Origin: Caballeronia sp. M1242
GTDB lineage: Bacteria > Pseudomonadota > Gammaproteobacteria > Burkholderiales > Burkholderiaceae
Length of the DNA: 64,000 nucleotides
Reading direction: 5' to 3'
NCBI RefSeq assembly: GCF_017220215.1
Contig: NZ_CP071132.1
Coordinates: 124,001-188,000, forward strand
Both the position numbers and the translations under genes were made by a program. The notes under the pieces were generated by a model. That model was not told where the DNA came from. It saw only the letters and a program-made list of their open reading frames with translations, and did no database searches. Positions 26,027 to 35,743 of this stretch are shown piece after piece; positions within the stretch are counted from its first letter, which is position 1, and each line of letters opens with the position of its first letter.

Positions 26027-27478
26027 ATGGTCTCCAATTCCACTAAGCGACGCGCGTTTCTGAAAGGAACGGCGTCCGCACTCGCTGTTGCATCGCTTCC
26101 TCGGTGGGGCATTGCCGCCACTGTTCCATTCATCAGGCTCGAATGGCAGGTGTTCAAAACCACGCCGCACTACGCGTCGTATTTGAACGCTGTGCGCACG
26201 ATGAAAGCCACCACCGATAGAACGAGCCCCGCATCGTGGCAGTATTGGGTCGATGTTCACAACAACTATTGCCCGCACAGCGCGGCCTACTTTCTGACCT
26301 GGCATCGCGGCTACCTTTACTACTTCGAGCAACAGTTGCGCACCGTATCCGGCGATGCAACGTTCACGTTGCCGTACTGGGACTATTACTCGTACCCGGT
26401 CATTCCATCCGAGTTCACGGATACCGCGCGTGGCAACCCGCTCTACGTCTCGCGAATCAATACCAATGTCTATCAGGCGCTCGATCTCGGTCCTTTCGGG
26501 TCGGGCGTGTACAACTTCCAGCGCGGCACCAACAACGCATTCGAGCCCAAGCTCGAGAACGCGCCGCACAATCCGGTTCATGACATCATCGGCAACAACA
26601 TGGCCGATATCGCCACGGCGCCCATCGATCCGATCTTCTACCTGCATCACTGCAATATCGACCGTCTCTGGAACGCATGGTCGATGCGCTCGACGAGCCG
26701 CGTGCCGTCGGCCACGAGCAGCTACTGGAACGGCAGCTTCACGTATGCGCGAGGCCTGACGATCTCGAAGTCGAAAACGCGCACCACCACGGGGATGAGT
26801 TATGACTACGCCAACGACACCATGCCCGCTGTGCTGCCGCCCCAGGCGCAGCAAGGGAGGATTATTCGCGTGCAAGCACAGATCGGCGCCATTCAGGCGC
26901 GGCCGAAGACCGGCGCATTCACGGCGAGTCCCGGGCGCACAGTGTCATCGACTCGCCGTTCCCTGGGAGGCGTGAAAGGCGTCGAATTGAACGAGTTCTC
27001 TATCAGCGCCAGCATCCCGCTTCAGGCCGCAAACGCCACCGCATTGAAGGATGTGCTGGCGAATTCGCCGGCTGTCGGACTGAGTCAATCCTCGGATGCA
27101 GCGCAGGCCGCGCCGCAGGCAACTAGCGGGTTCCAATACGTGAAGGTCGTGCTCGATGGGGTCAAGATGCCCGCGGCGGCCCGAAAAGGCGGCTTCTTCT
27201 ATAACGTCTATCTGAATCTTCCTGCGAGCGGCGACGTCGACGCGGTGAAGTCGCAGCACTTCATCGGCACCTTAGGCGCGTTTCAGGTTGCCACTGCTGC
27301 GCACCACGGAATGAGCGAGATCGACTATGACGTCACTGACGTGCTCGCGCGTCTCGGCATTTCCAATGTGAGCGATGTGGTGCTTTCATTCGTGCGTGTA
27401 AGCGGGGCGAACTCGCCGAAGGGCATGGCCGTCTCGATCAACGAGGCGCGCATTGAACTCGGCACGGATGCGCCGTAG
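26027..27478 (+). CDS. Tyrosinase family copper oxidase with Tat signal
   Basis: The 483-residue protein starts with a Tat-type signal (TKRRAFLKG at 6-14, then ALAVASLP). The type 3 copper site is complete: CuA H78, H84 and H93 (H-x8-H in YCPHSAAYFLTWHRG) and CuB H181, H185 and H207/208 (HNPVHDIIG and DPIFYLHHCNIDRLW). Tyrosinases oxidise mono- and diphenols to quinones, leading to melanin. A ~200-residue C-terminal beta-rich part (VELNEFSIS..., VKVVLDGVKMP, HGMSEIDYDVTDVL) resembles the extension of polyphenol oxidases. No separate caddie or copper-chaperone gene is next to it. Export of a folded copper enzyme to the periplasm is inferred. Confidence 0.9.
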   Translation: MVSNSTKRRAFLKGTASALAVASLPRWGIAATVPFIRLEWQVFKTTPHYASYLNAVRTMKATTDRTSPASWQYWVDVHNNYCPHSAAYFLTWHRGYLYYFEQQLRTVSGDATFTLPYWDYYSYPVIPSEFTDTARGNPLYVSRINTNVYQALDLGPFGSGVYNFQRGTNNAFEPKLENAPHNPVHDIIGNNMADIATAPIDPIFYLHHCNIDRLWNAWSMRSTSRVPSATSSYWNGSFTYARGLTISKSKTRTTTGMSYDYANDTMPAVLPPQAQQGRIIRVQAQIGAIQARPKTGAFTASPGRTVSSTRRSLGGVKGVELNEFSISASIPLQAANATALKDVLANSPAVGLSQSSDAAQAAPQATSGFQYVKVVLDGVKMPAAARKGGFFYNVYLNLPASGDVDAVKSQHFIGTLGAFQVATAAHHGMSEIDYDVTDVLARLGISNVSDVVLSFVRVSGANSPKGMAVSINEARIELGTDAP

Positions 27479-27487
27479 TCGGAGACG

Positions 27488-27522
27488 ATCGCAACGCGGC
27501 GAACCGCTCGCCGCGTTGCGAT
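27488..27522. terminator. Perfect 15-bp inverted repeat between convergent genes
   Basis: ATCGCAACGCGGCGA (27488-27502) is followed by a 5-base loop and its exact complement (27508-27522). It lies between the stop codons of the tyrosinase and poxB genes, which converge here, and most likely serves as a bidirectional transcription barrier, although no T-run follows on either strand. Confidence 0.7.
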
Positions 27523-27537
27523 GCATCCCTCGGCGTT

Positions 27538-29259
27538 TCAGCGCAGATTAGTCCGCGCTAGTTCGATCAGTTCGTCACCGCGACCGCTGAACACCGCGCG
27601 CAACATGTACAGGCTGAAGCCTTTCATCTGCGCGAAGTTGATGGACGGCGGAATCGCGAGTTCGTGCTTGGCGGTCACCACGTCCACGACTGCGGGACCC
27701 GGATGCGCGAACGCATCGTTGAGCGCGCCTTCCAGTTGTTCCGATTGCTCCACGCGCACCGACCAGATGCCCGCGCCCTTCGCGATCTGTGAGAAGTCCG
27801 TCTTGGATAGATCGACGTTGGTGTCGAGATACCCCGCAGCCTTCAACTCCATCGAGACGAAACCGAGCAGGCTGTTGTTGTAGACGATGACCTTGATCGG
27901 CAACTCATGCTGCACGGCCGTGAGCAGATCGCCGAGCAGCATGGACAGGCCGCCGTCCCCTGAGAGCGACACCACCTGCCGCCCCGGATTCGCCGCCTGC
28001 GCGCCGAGCGCCTGCGGCATGGCGTTCGCCATCGAGCCGTGATTGAACGATCCGTGCAACTGACGCTTGCCGTTCATCGACAGATATCGCGCGGCCCATA
28101 GCGTGGGCGTGCCGACATCGACGGTGAAGATGGCGTCGTCCGTTGCGGCCTCGTCGACGAGCTTGGTCAAATATTGCGGATGGATGGGGCGATCAGGCGC
28201 GGACGGCGTGGCGAGATGGTCGAGCTCCTTGCGCGCATCGGCATAGTGTTTCAGCGCGTTTTCCAGAAAGCGCCGCTCCGTCTTGCGTTGCAGCCGCGGC
28301 ATGAGCGCCGTGACGGTTTCCTTCACCGTGCCGATGAGGCCAAGCGCGAGCGGCGCGCGCCGGCCCAGTTGCGAACCGCGGTTGTCGACCTGCACGACCT
28401 GCGCGTTCGGCGGATAAAACGGACGATAGGGGAAGTCACAGCCGAGCAGCAGCAGCGTGTCGCACGACATCATCGCGTGATAGCCCGAGCTGAAGCCGAT
28501 GAGACCTGTCATGCCGACATCGAAAGGATTGTCGTATTCGATGAACGGTTTGCCGCGCAACGCGTGAACAATCGGCGCGCCGAGCGTATCCGCGAGCGCG
28601 ACCACCTCGTCATGCGCGCCCGCAACGCCGCTGCCGCACATGATGGTCACCGCATCGCAGCCGTTCAACATGTGCGCGAGTTTGTCGAGTTCTGAGTCGG
28701 CGGGCACGATGGTATGCGGCGCGGTCGGTGTCCAATGCGCGGGCGCGTCGGGGCCCTCGGACAAGGCGACATCGCCCGGCAGCACTATCACTGCGACCCC
28801 GCGCTCTTCCAGCGCGGTACGCATGGCGCGCTCCAGCACGCGCGGAAACTGCGAAGCGTTCGATACCAGCTCGACGAAGTGACTGCATTCGCTGAAGTAG
28901 GTCTGCGGGTGCGTTTCCTGAAAGTACCCGAGCCCGATCTCTGTCGACGGAATATGCGCCGCGATGGCAAGCACCGGCTGACGATTGCGATGACAGTCGT
29001 AAAGCCCGTTGATGAGATGCAGATTGCCGGGTCCGCAACTGCCCGCGCACACGGCAAGCCGACCCGTGGTCGCGGCATCCGCGCCTGCCGCGAACGCAGC
29101 CGCTTCCTCATGCCGCGTATGCATCCAGCGGATACTGCCCAACTCGTCGAGGCTGTGCGCAAGACCGTTGAGGCTATCGCCCGTCACGCCCCAGATGCGC
29201 TCGACGCCTGCTGCGGCGAGTGTCTTTGCCAGATAGTCCGCGATTGAATGCTTGGCCAT
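27538..29259 (-). CDS. poxB: Pyruvate oxidase (pyruvate:ubiquinone), thiamine diphosphate dependent
   Basis: The 573-residue protein has the length and order of PoxB: N-terminal Pyr domain with the activating glutamate in RHEEAAAFAAG, central FAD-binding domain, and C-terminal PP domain with the ThDP motif GDGGLSMLLGDLL...YNN. The C-terminal end (SLYMLRAVFSGRGDELIELARTNL) closely follows the membrane-binding tail of E. coli PoxB (572 aa). It decarboxylates pyruvate to acetate and CO2, passing electrons to ubiquinone, mostly in stationary phase. The start at 29259 has GAGGA upstream. It is a single gene, convergent with tyrosinase. Confidence 0.93.
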   Translation of the reverse strand: MAKHSIADYLAKTLAAAGVERIWGVTGDSLNGLAHSLDELGSIRWMHTRHEEAAAFAAGADAATTGRLAVCAGSCGPGNLHLINGLYDCHRNRQPVLAIAAHIPSTEIGLGYFQETHPQTYFSECSHFVELVSNASQFPRVLERAMRTALEERGVAVIVLPGDVALSEGPDAPAHWTPTAPHTIVPADSELDKLAHMLNGCDAVTIMCGSGVAGAHDEVVALADTLGAPIVHALRGKPFIEYDNPFDVGMTGLIGFSSGYHAMMSCDTLLLLGCDFPYRPFYPPNAQVVQVDNRGSQLGRRAPLALGLIGTVKETVTALMPRLQRKTERRFLENALKHYADARKELDHLATPSAPDRPIHPQYLTKLVDEAATDDAIFTVDVGTPTLWAARYLSMNGKRQLHGSFNHGSMANAMPQALGAQAANPGRQVVSLSGDGGLSMLLGDLLTAVQHELPIKVIVYNNSLLGFVSMELKAAGYLDTNVDLSKTDFSQIAKGAGIWSVRVEQSEQLEGALNDAFAHPGPAVVDVVTAKHELAIPPSINFAQMKGFSLYMLRAVFSGRGDELIELARTNLR

Positions 29260-29340
29260 GTGCTTTCCTCGGAAGAAAACGCGCACCATGCGCGATGTGA
29301 TCGACTAAGAAGGCGTCGCTGAGAAGCCAGCGTGACGAAC

Positions 29341-30411
29341 TCACTCGGGGATGATGCGCTCGCGCTTCAGACGGTCGAACAGCGCGAAGAACGCATCCGG
29401 CGTGCTCTGATAATCGAGGAAGCCGGCCTTGCGGCTCTTCGTCATGTCCGTGAGGACTTCCATCGGACGTCCGAGGTCCGCATCCGTATGCCACCAGGAG
29501 ACGAGTTTGTCTACGTTCGGCTCTGCCAGTGAGTGCCGTGCCGCAATCTCGGCCCACGTCTTGCCGGCATGCTGCATGCGGCCTTCCAGCGGTCTCGTTT
29601 CGCCGTCGAAAGGCGCGGGTTCGATACCGAAGTAATTGGCGATGCGTTCCCACATCCACTTCCAGCGGAACACGTCGCCATTCACGACGTTGAAGTCTTC
29701 GTTGCGCGCTTCAGGCCACGTCGCGGCCCATTCCAGATGGCGCGCGAGAAGACGCGCGTCCGTCATGTCGGTCAGGCCGTTCCATTGCGCGGCAGAACCG
29801 GGAAACACGAACGGTTCGCCGGTCGCCTTGCACAAGTTGGCATAGACGGCGAGCGTGACGCCCATGTTCATTGCGTTGCCGATGGCGAACCCGATGATGC
29901 TATGCGGCCGATGCACGCTCCATCCGAAGCCGAACTGGCGCGCTGCATCGAACAAGCGGTCTTCCTGCTCGTAGTAGAAGTTGTCGACGGGCTGCCGGCC
30001 TTGTTCCTCGAGGAACGGCGTGGCCGGAATCTCGCCTTTGGCGTAGGCCTCGAAAGGCCCGAGATAGTGCTTGAGGCCCGTGACGAGCGCCGCATGTTCG
30101 AGCGCGCCCGACGGCCCCAATGCCGCGAGGACATTGGCGACCATTGAGCCGTTGACGCGGATGTTTTCGGCTTCGGTTGCTTGCCGCGACCATGCGGTAA
30201 AGAAGACGTGAGTGAAGTCGCGTCCGCTCAATGCCTGCGCGACCGACGAAGCCGACGTGAGATCCGCGACGATCGATTCGACGCCGGCGGGCGCAGGCGT
30301 GCGGCCGCGCGACACGCCGGTGATGGACCAGTCGCCACGCGTTTGAAGGTGTTCGGCCAGATTGCGTCCGATGACGCCGGTGGCGCCGATGATGAGGGCT
30401 TGTCTGTTCAT
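29341..30411 (-). CDS. PRISE-type SDR oxidoreductase (progesterone 5-beta-reductase/iridoid synthase-like)
   Basis: The 356-residue protein has the extended-SDR N-terminus with GATGVIG (residues ~9-15) and motifs of the PRISE subfamily: FFTAWSRQ, VTGLKHYLGPFEAYAKGE, FLEEQGRQPVDNFYYEQED and SVHRPHSIIG. In these enzymes a Tyr and Lys work from shifted positions; NFYYEQED and GLKHY supply candidates. PRISE enzymes reduce activated C=C bonds of enones with NADPH. Bacterial members are poorly characterised and the natural substrate is unknown. It lies 81 bases upstream of poxB on the same strand, with no obvious functional link. Confidence 0.85.
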   Translation of the reverse strand: MNRQALIIGATGVIGRNLAEHLQTRGDWSITGVSRGRTPAPAGVESIVADLTSASSVAQALSGRDFTHVFFTAWSRQATEAENIRVNGSMVANVLAALGPSGALEHAALVTGLKHYLGPFEAYAKGEIPATPFLEEQGRQPVDNFYYEQEDRLFDAARQFGFGWSVHRPHSIIGFAIGNAMNMGVTLAVYANLCKATGEPFVFPGSAAQWNGLTDMTDARLLARHLEWAATWPEARNEDFNVVNGDVFRWKWMWERIANYFGIEPAPFDGETRPLEGRMQHAGKTWAEIAARHSLAEPNVDKLVSWWHTDADLGRPMEVLTDMTKSRKAGFLDYQSTPDAFFALFDRLKRERIIPE

Positions 30412-30629
30412 TGCAGCCTTGCTGGTGGATTGATCGATGCGCCAGTGTGACCGAATGCGATGATCCTTGCTGAGAGCCGCGCTTTTCAGCGGTGATCACG
30501 CACGCGAGTGGCAAAACCGTCCCCTTTGCTCCATCGGCGACGTAAGAACTACTCGACCCGCAATGCGAGAACGCCATCGTCTCGCGCAACGCCGTCAGCC
30601 ATGCGCGATCGCTCCCCAGGCGCAGTAAA

Positions 30630-33600
30630 ATGCAGCACTCGAAAAACGCCGAAGTGCCAGGGTATCGCCAAATGGATGTTAAGGATCAAGGTCTCGTCGG
30701 TTCTGCCGGTTCGGGCAGCGGACACTTCGAGCGCATGATCGCGGGGGTCAGGGACTACGCGATCTATCTTCTTTCTCCGACCGGTCTGGTCACGAGCTGG
30801 AACGTCGGTGCGGAGCGCATCAAAGGCTATGCACCCGAGGAAATCATTGGTCAGCACTTCTCACGGTTCTACACCGAAGAGGACCGCGCGACCGGCTTAC
30901 CTTCGCGCGCGCTCGACACGGCGGTTCGCGAAGGCAAGTTCGAATCGGAAGGCTGGCGCGTGCGCAAGGACGGTTCCCGTTTCTGGGCGCACGTGGTGCT
31001 CGATTCTCTGTTTGATGATTCAGGGGACCATGTCGGCTACGCCAAGATCACGCGCGACATTACCGTGCAGCACGAAGCGAGGCAGATCGCCGAGCGTCAG
31101 AAAGCCCTGGCGCTCGATGCGCGCACGCGCGAATATCAAGAGTTGTTGCGGCTCTTCGAGCAGGCGCCGGGCTTCGTGTGTTTCTTTCGGGGTCCGAACC
31201 ATGTGTATCAACTCCAGAACGGCGCACACCATCGGCTCGCGGGATTCAGGCCGATCATCGGCAAGCCTGTAAGAGAGGCGTTGCCCGAGCTCGCGGGGCA
31301 AGGTTTCTTCGAGTTGCTCGACGAGGTGTATCAAACAGGCTGCCCGTACGTCGGCCGCGCTGTGCCGTTGCGTGTCGACCCCCTCGCGGGCGGCGAGAGC
31401 GAAGTGCGCTTCATCGACTTCGTGTACCAGCCTATCGTTGATGACGCGGGCGTGGTCGTCGGTATCTTCTCGCAGGGCAACGACGTCACCGATCAGGTCG
31501 CGGCGCAAGAGGCGCTCAGGCGCAAGCAAGGCGAACTGGAACAGGTCATCGTCGAGCGCACCGAGGCACTGGAAAGCACGAGCCGGGCGCTGGAACTGGC
31601 GAAGGAACTGCACGTCGATAACGCGCGCCTTCTGCGGCTTTTCGAGCAGGCGCCGGGTTTCGTCTGCGTGTTGCGCACGCGCGAGCACATATTCGAACTG
31701 GCGAACGCGGCGTATCGCAGCCTGACGGGCGATCGCGATCTCGTCGGAAAGCGCGTGCGGGATGCGTTGCCCGAAGTGGTCGAACAAGGCTTCATCGAAG
31801 TGCTGTCGGGCGTCTTCGACACGGGCGAGCCTTACGTCGGCAAGGCCGTGCCGGTCATGATCCGCCCGCGCGACGGCGCGCCGCTCGAAACGCGCTTTCT
31901 CGACTTCGTGTATCAGCCCATTGCAGGCAACGACGGCGAAGTGGTCGGTATCTTCGTTCAGGGCCAGGACGTCACGGTGCAAAAGCTCGCGCAGGACGAA
32001 GTCGAGCGATATCAGACGAGCCTCGAAGTGCTGGTCGAAGAGCGCACGCGAGAACTCGAACAGACGCAAGCCGCATTGCAGCGTTCGCAGAAGCTGGAGG
32101 CGATCGGCAAGCTCACCGGCGGCATCGCGCATGACTTCAACAACATCCTGCAAGTGATCGGCGGCAATCTGCAACTGCTGTCCGCTTCCGTTGCCGGCAA
32201 CGAGACGGCGATCAAGCGCGTGGACACCGCGGCGAGCGCCGTGGAGCGCGGCGCGAAACTGTCTTCGCAACTGCTGGCGTTCGCGCGGCGTCAGCCGTTG
32301 CAGCCGGTCGTCACGAACCTCGCGCCCGTGGTCGCGGGCATGGACGACATGCTCCGGCGCGCGCTGGGCGAGTCGGTCGTCATGGAGACGGTCCTGGCGG
32401 GCGGGCTATGGAACGTGCAGGTCGACCCGCATCAGCTCGAAAACGTCGTGCTGAATCTCGCGATCAACGCCCGCGACGCCATGCCCGACGGCGGCAAGCT
32501 CACCATCGAACTGAGCAATTCGATGCTGGACGACGACTACGTCGCATCGGACGCCGATCTCGAACCGGGCCAGTACGTGATGCTCGCCATCTCCGATACC
32601 GGCACCGGCATGACGCGCGAAGTGATGGAACGCGCATGCGATCCGTTCTTCACGACGAAGCCGGAAGGCGTCGGCACCGGGCTCGGCCTCTCGATGGCGT
32701 ATGGTTTCGTCAAGCAAAGCGGCGGGCACTTCAAGATCTACAGCGAGATAGGGCACGGCACCACGATCAAAATCTATCTTCCGCGCTCGCATGAAGCGGT
32801 GGTGCAGACCACGTCGCTCGCGGCGGCGCCGGTCGTCGGCGGCACGGAGACGATTCTCGTCGTGGAGGACGATCGGGCCGTGCAGACCACCGTCGTCGAG
32901 ATGCTGCGCGAGCTCGGGTATCAGGTGCTCAAGGCCGACAACGCCGAGAGCGCGCTTGGCATCTTGCAGAGCGGCTTGGCCATCGACCTGTTGTTCACCG
33001 ATGTCGTGATGCCGGGCAAGCTGCGCAGTCCCGAGCTCGCGAGAGGCGCGAAGGCGCTCTTGCCGAACATCGAAGTGCTGTTCACCTCCGGGTACACGCA
33101 AAACGCGATCGTGCACGGCGGACGGCTCGACGCCGGCGTGCAACTGCTGACGAAGCCTTATCGGCGCGAACAGCTTGCGCGCAAGATCCGGCACATGCTG
33201 TCGAACCGGAAGCAGGTCGCGCTCGCGCGTTCGCAGCCGGCAAAGGAGACGGTGGCTGCGGCCGCGCCGTTGCCGCAGCGCTCGGGCGTGCTCGTCGTCG
33301 AGGATCACCCCGAGTTGCGCGAGATGGCGGTCGAACTCATTCGGGCGCTGGGGCATCGGGTGACGGCGGCCGCCAGCGCGGAGGAAGCGCTCGCGTCGTT
33401 CGCCAAGGACGACTTCGACATTCTCTTCACCGATGTCGGGTTGCCCGGCATGGACGGCGTCGCGCTGTCGCGAAGGCTCAAGGCAGAGCAGCCCGGCCTG
33501 CGCGTCATCTATGCGACAGGCTATGGCGAGGCGATCGAAGCGGGCGCCGACAGCATCGGCACGGTGTTGGCGAAGCCTTATACGCTCGCGAGCCTGAATG

Positions 33601-33665
33601 CGGTGCTCGCGCAGTTTTCCGATGCGGCGTCGGACGGGCGCGCCGCCGGCAAGCGCCTGGAATAG
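30630..33665 (+). CDS. Hybrid PAS sensor histidine kinase with two receiver domains
   Basis: The 1011-residue cytosolic protein contains a PAS domain (~35-145), two similar PAS-type domains (~170-290 and ~333-450, both beginning LLRLFEQAPGFVC), a coiled linker, an HWE/HisKA-type dimerisation helix with H501 (GGIAHDFNNIL), an HATPase domain (~595-720: NARDAMPDGG, DTGTGM, GTGLGLSMAYGF), and two receivers with phospho-acceptors D791 (FTDVVMPG) and D935 (FTDVGLPG). No transmembrane segment is visible. ATG at 30630 or 30672 is possible. It converges with otnC and is not next to a DNA-binding response regulator, so its output is unknown; the second receiver might feed other partners. Confidence 0.92.
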   Translation: MQHSKNAEVPGYRQMDVKDQGLVGSAGSGSGHFERMIAGVRDYAIYLLSPTGLVTSWNVGAERIKGYAPEEIIGQHFSRFYTEEDRATGLPSRALDTAVREGKFESEGWRVRKDGSRFWAHVVLDSLFDDSGDHVGYAKITRDITVQHEARQIAERQKALALDARTREYQELLRLFEQAPGFVCFFRGPNHVYQLQNGAHHRLAGFRPIIGKPVREALPELAGQGFFELLDEVYQTGCPYVGRAVPLRVDPLAGGESEVRFIDFVYQPIVDDAGVVVGIFSQGNDVTDQVAAQEALRRKQGELEQVIVERTEALESTSRALELAKELHVDNARLLRLFEQAPGFVCVLRTREHIFELANAAYRSLTGDRDLVGKRVRDALPEVVEQGFIEVLSGVFDTGEPYVGKAVPVMIRPRDGAPLETRFLDFVYQPIAGNDGEVVGIFVQGQDVTVQKLAQDEVERYQTSLEVLVEERTRELEQTQAALQRSQKLEAIGKLTGGIAHDFNNILQVIGGNLQLLSASVAGNETAIKRVDTAASAVERGAKLSSQLLAFARRQPLQPVVTNLAPVVAGMDDMLRRALGESVVMETVLAGGLWNVQVDPHQLENVVLNLAINARDAMPDGGKLTIELSNSMLDDDYVASDADLEPGQYVMLAISDTGTGMTREVMERACDPFFTTKPEGVGTGLGLSMAYGFVKQSGGHFKIYSEIGHGTTIKIYLPRSHEAVVQTTSLAAAPVVGGTETILVVEDDRAVQTTVVEMLRELGYQVLKADNAESALGILQSGLAIDLLFTDVVMPGKLRSPELARGAKALLPNIEVLFTSGYTQNAIVHGGRLDAGVQLLTKPYRREQLARKIRHMLSNRKQVALARSQPAKETVAAAAPLPQRSGVLVVEDHPELREMAVELIRALGHRVTAAASAEEALASFAKDDFDILFTDVGLPGMDGVALSRRLKAEQPGLRVIYATGYGEAIEAGADSIGTVLAKPYTLASLNAVLAQFSDAASDGRAAGKRLE

Positions 33666-33684
33666 GCGCTTTCCAGGACCAGCG

Positions 33685-34344
33685 CTACCAGCGCGCGCCG
33701 AAGGTCTGCCGCAGTTCGTCGATGGCGGCATCGTCGAGCGGCGCGGGCCGCGGCGTGGTCATCAGCCAGAGGCGCGCGGTTTCTTCGAGTTCCTCGAGCG
33801 CATACGACGCATGCGAGACGCTGCGCTCCCACACCACGGGCCCGAGCCGCTCCAGCAGCACGGCGCGTACGTCGGCCGCGCGCGCCGCGATCTCGGCCGC
33901 CGCCTGCGGGTCGCCGGGGCGGCGGTAGCGCACGAGCGGTACGTGGCCGACCTTCATCACGTAGTAAGGCGTGATCGGCGGCAGCACGTCCTCGTCGCTC
34001 CAGACGCCCGCGAGCGTCAGCGCAACCAGCGACGTCGAATGCGTATGCACGATGCCGCGCGTGTCCACGTTGCTCTCGTAGATGCGCCGATGCAACTCCA
34101 GCGTCTTCGAAGGCCGCGCGCCGGAAACGTGCCGTCCCTGCGCATCCACTTTCGCGATCTGCGCGGGATCGAGCCGGCCGAGACAGGCATCCGTCGGCGT
34201 GATGAGCCAGCCGTCCTCGCAGCGCGCGCTGATGTTGCCCGCCGTGCCCACGGTGTAGCCGCGCGCGTAGAGACTTGCGCCGACGGTGCAGATTTCCTCG
34301 CGCAGCTTCGCGTCGCTGGCCGCTGCGATGACGGTGTCGCTCAC
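33685..34344 (-). CDS. otnC: 3-oxo-tetronate 4-phosphate decarboxylase, class II aldolase/adducin family
   Basis: The 219-residue protein has the class II aldolase fold signatures: GTAGNISARCEDGWLITPT for phosphate binding and GIVHTHST with zinc ligands His-x-His, and a further His in SVSHASYAL. In the otn pathway OtnC decarboxylates 3-oxo-tetronate 4-phosphate to dihydroxyacetone phosphate. It overlaps otnK by 4 bases (ATGA), which supports the assignment. Confidence 0.88.
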   Translation of the reverse strand: MSDTVIAAASDAKLREEICTVGASLYARGYTVGTAGNISARCEDGWLITPTDACLGRLDPAQIAKVDAQGRHVSGARPSKTLELHRRIYESNVDTRGIVHTHSTSLVALTLAGVWSDEDVLPPITPYYVMKVGHVPLVRYRRPGDPQAAAEIAARAADVRAVLLERLGPVVWERSVSHASYALEELEETARLWLMTTPRPAPLDDAAIDELRQTFGARW

Positions 34345-35642
34345 GCGCGCTCTCCCTCGATGTAACGCAACGCCTTGTCGAAGAAATCACGCGCGCCGAA
34401 GTTGCCGGATTTCAACGCGAGCGCCAGCGGTGTGTCGCCGACACTGACGGTCACGGGCACGCCCGGATCGATGGGCGGCCCGATCTGCAACATCTGCACG
34501 CCGAGCGCCTGCACCACCGCGCCCGATGTCTCGCCGCCCGCGACCACGAACTTGCGCACGCCGCGCGCGCGGGCTTCGCGGGCGACGGCGGCGAGCGCAT
34601 CTTCGACGAGCTGGCCCGCCGCCGCGCTGCCGAGTTCCTGCTGCACCGCTTTGACTTCGTCGGGTGAAGCCGTGGCGTACACCAGCACCGGCTGCGGCGC
34701 GTGTGCGTCGATGAAGGCGAGCGCCTCGTCGACGACGGGCTCGCGTCGTGCGAGCGCGCGCGGATCGACGCGAAACGCCGGCCGCGTCGCGATCCACTCG
34801 GCTACTTGCGCGTTCGTCGCCTTCGATGCGCTGCCCGCCAAGACAAGCGCCGCGCCTTCCACGGCGGGCAGGTCCGCTGCCTTGTCGTTCGGCTCGATCA
34901 GTCCGGCGCGCCGGAAGTTCTCCGGCAAGCCGATGGCGACGCCCGAGCCGCCCGTGATGAGCGCTAGATCGGCGCAGGCCGCGCCGAGCGTGCGCAGGTC
35001 GGCATCGGTCAGCGCGTCGGCAATGGCGAGGCGCACGCCGTCGGCCCGCAGGGCGGCAATCGCGCCGCGCACGGCATCGGCGCCCGCGGCGACCGTATCG
35101 CTCGCGATCAGACCGACTTTCGATTTGCTTTGCCGTTGCAGCACGCGAACGAGGTTGGGGTCGCGCATCGGCGTGAGCGGATGGTGCTCCATGCCCGATT
35201 CGCTGAGCAGCGCGTCACCGACGAAAAGGTGCCCGCGATAGACCGTGCGCTTGTTCTCGGGGAACGCAGGGCAGGCTATCGTGAAGTCCGCGCCGCTTTG
35301 CCCGGCGAGCGCATCGAGCAGCGCCTCGGCGACCGGGCCGATGTTGCCCGCATCGGTGGAATCGAACGTCGAACAGTATTTGAAGAAGAACTGGCGGCAA
35401 CCCTGCGCGCGCAGCCAGTCGAGCGCCGCGAGCGATTGGGCGACAGCATCGGCCGCTTCGATCGTGCGCGATTTGAGCGCGACGACCACGGCGTCCGCGT
35501 CGAGGCGCGTGTCCGAGGCGGGCACGCCGATGGTCTGAACCGTGCGCATGCCGCCGCGCACGAGCATGCTCGCGAGATCGGTGGCGCCGGTGAAGTCGTC
35601 GGCGATGCATCCCAGGACGGGATGCCGGGTGGATGTGTGCAT
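34341..35642 (-). CDS. otnK: 3-oxo-tetronate kinase (four-carbon acid sugar kinase)
   Basis: The 433-residue protein matches the four-carbon acid sugar kinase family (formerly DUF1537): N-terminal GCIADDFTGATDLASML, YCSTFDSTDAGNIGP, CPAFPENKRTVYRGHLFVG, and a C-terminal GGETSGAVVQALG nucleotide-binding region. OtnK phosphorylates 3-oxo-tetronate (2-dehydro-tetronate) before decarboxylation by OtnC. It has a strong GGAGG RBS before the ATG at 35642. The dehydrogenase and isomerase genes usually found in the otn operon are absent here. Confidence 0.92.
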   Translation of the reverse strand: MHTSTRHPVLGCIADDFTGATDLASMLVRGGMRTVQTIGVPASDTRLDADAVVVALKSRTIEAADAVAQSLAALDWLRAQGCRQFFFKYCSTFDSTDAGNIGPVAEALLDALAGQSGADFTIACPAFPENKRTVYRGHLFVGDALLSESGMEHHPLTPMRDPNLVRVLQRQSKSKVGLIASDTVAAGADAVRGAIAALRADGVRLAIADALTDADLRTLGAACADLALITGGSGVAIGLPENFRRAGLIEPNDKAADLPAVEGAALVLAGSASKATNAQVAEWIATRPAFRVDPRALARREPVVDEALAFIDAHAPQPVLVYATASPDEVKAVQQELGSAAAGQLVEDALAAVAREARARGVRKFVVAGGETSGAVVQALGVQMLQIGPPIDPGVPVTVSVGDTPLALALKSGNFGARDFFDKALRYIEGERA

Positions 35643-35743
35643 GTGCGACCTCCGTTGCGACGATTGTACGGGCGATCGGTGCGAAAGCGGTGACGCAATG
35701 CACTATGAACCACGTATTCGCTCAGCCCATAACGCAAAGACGC

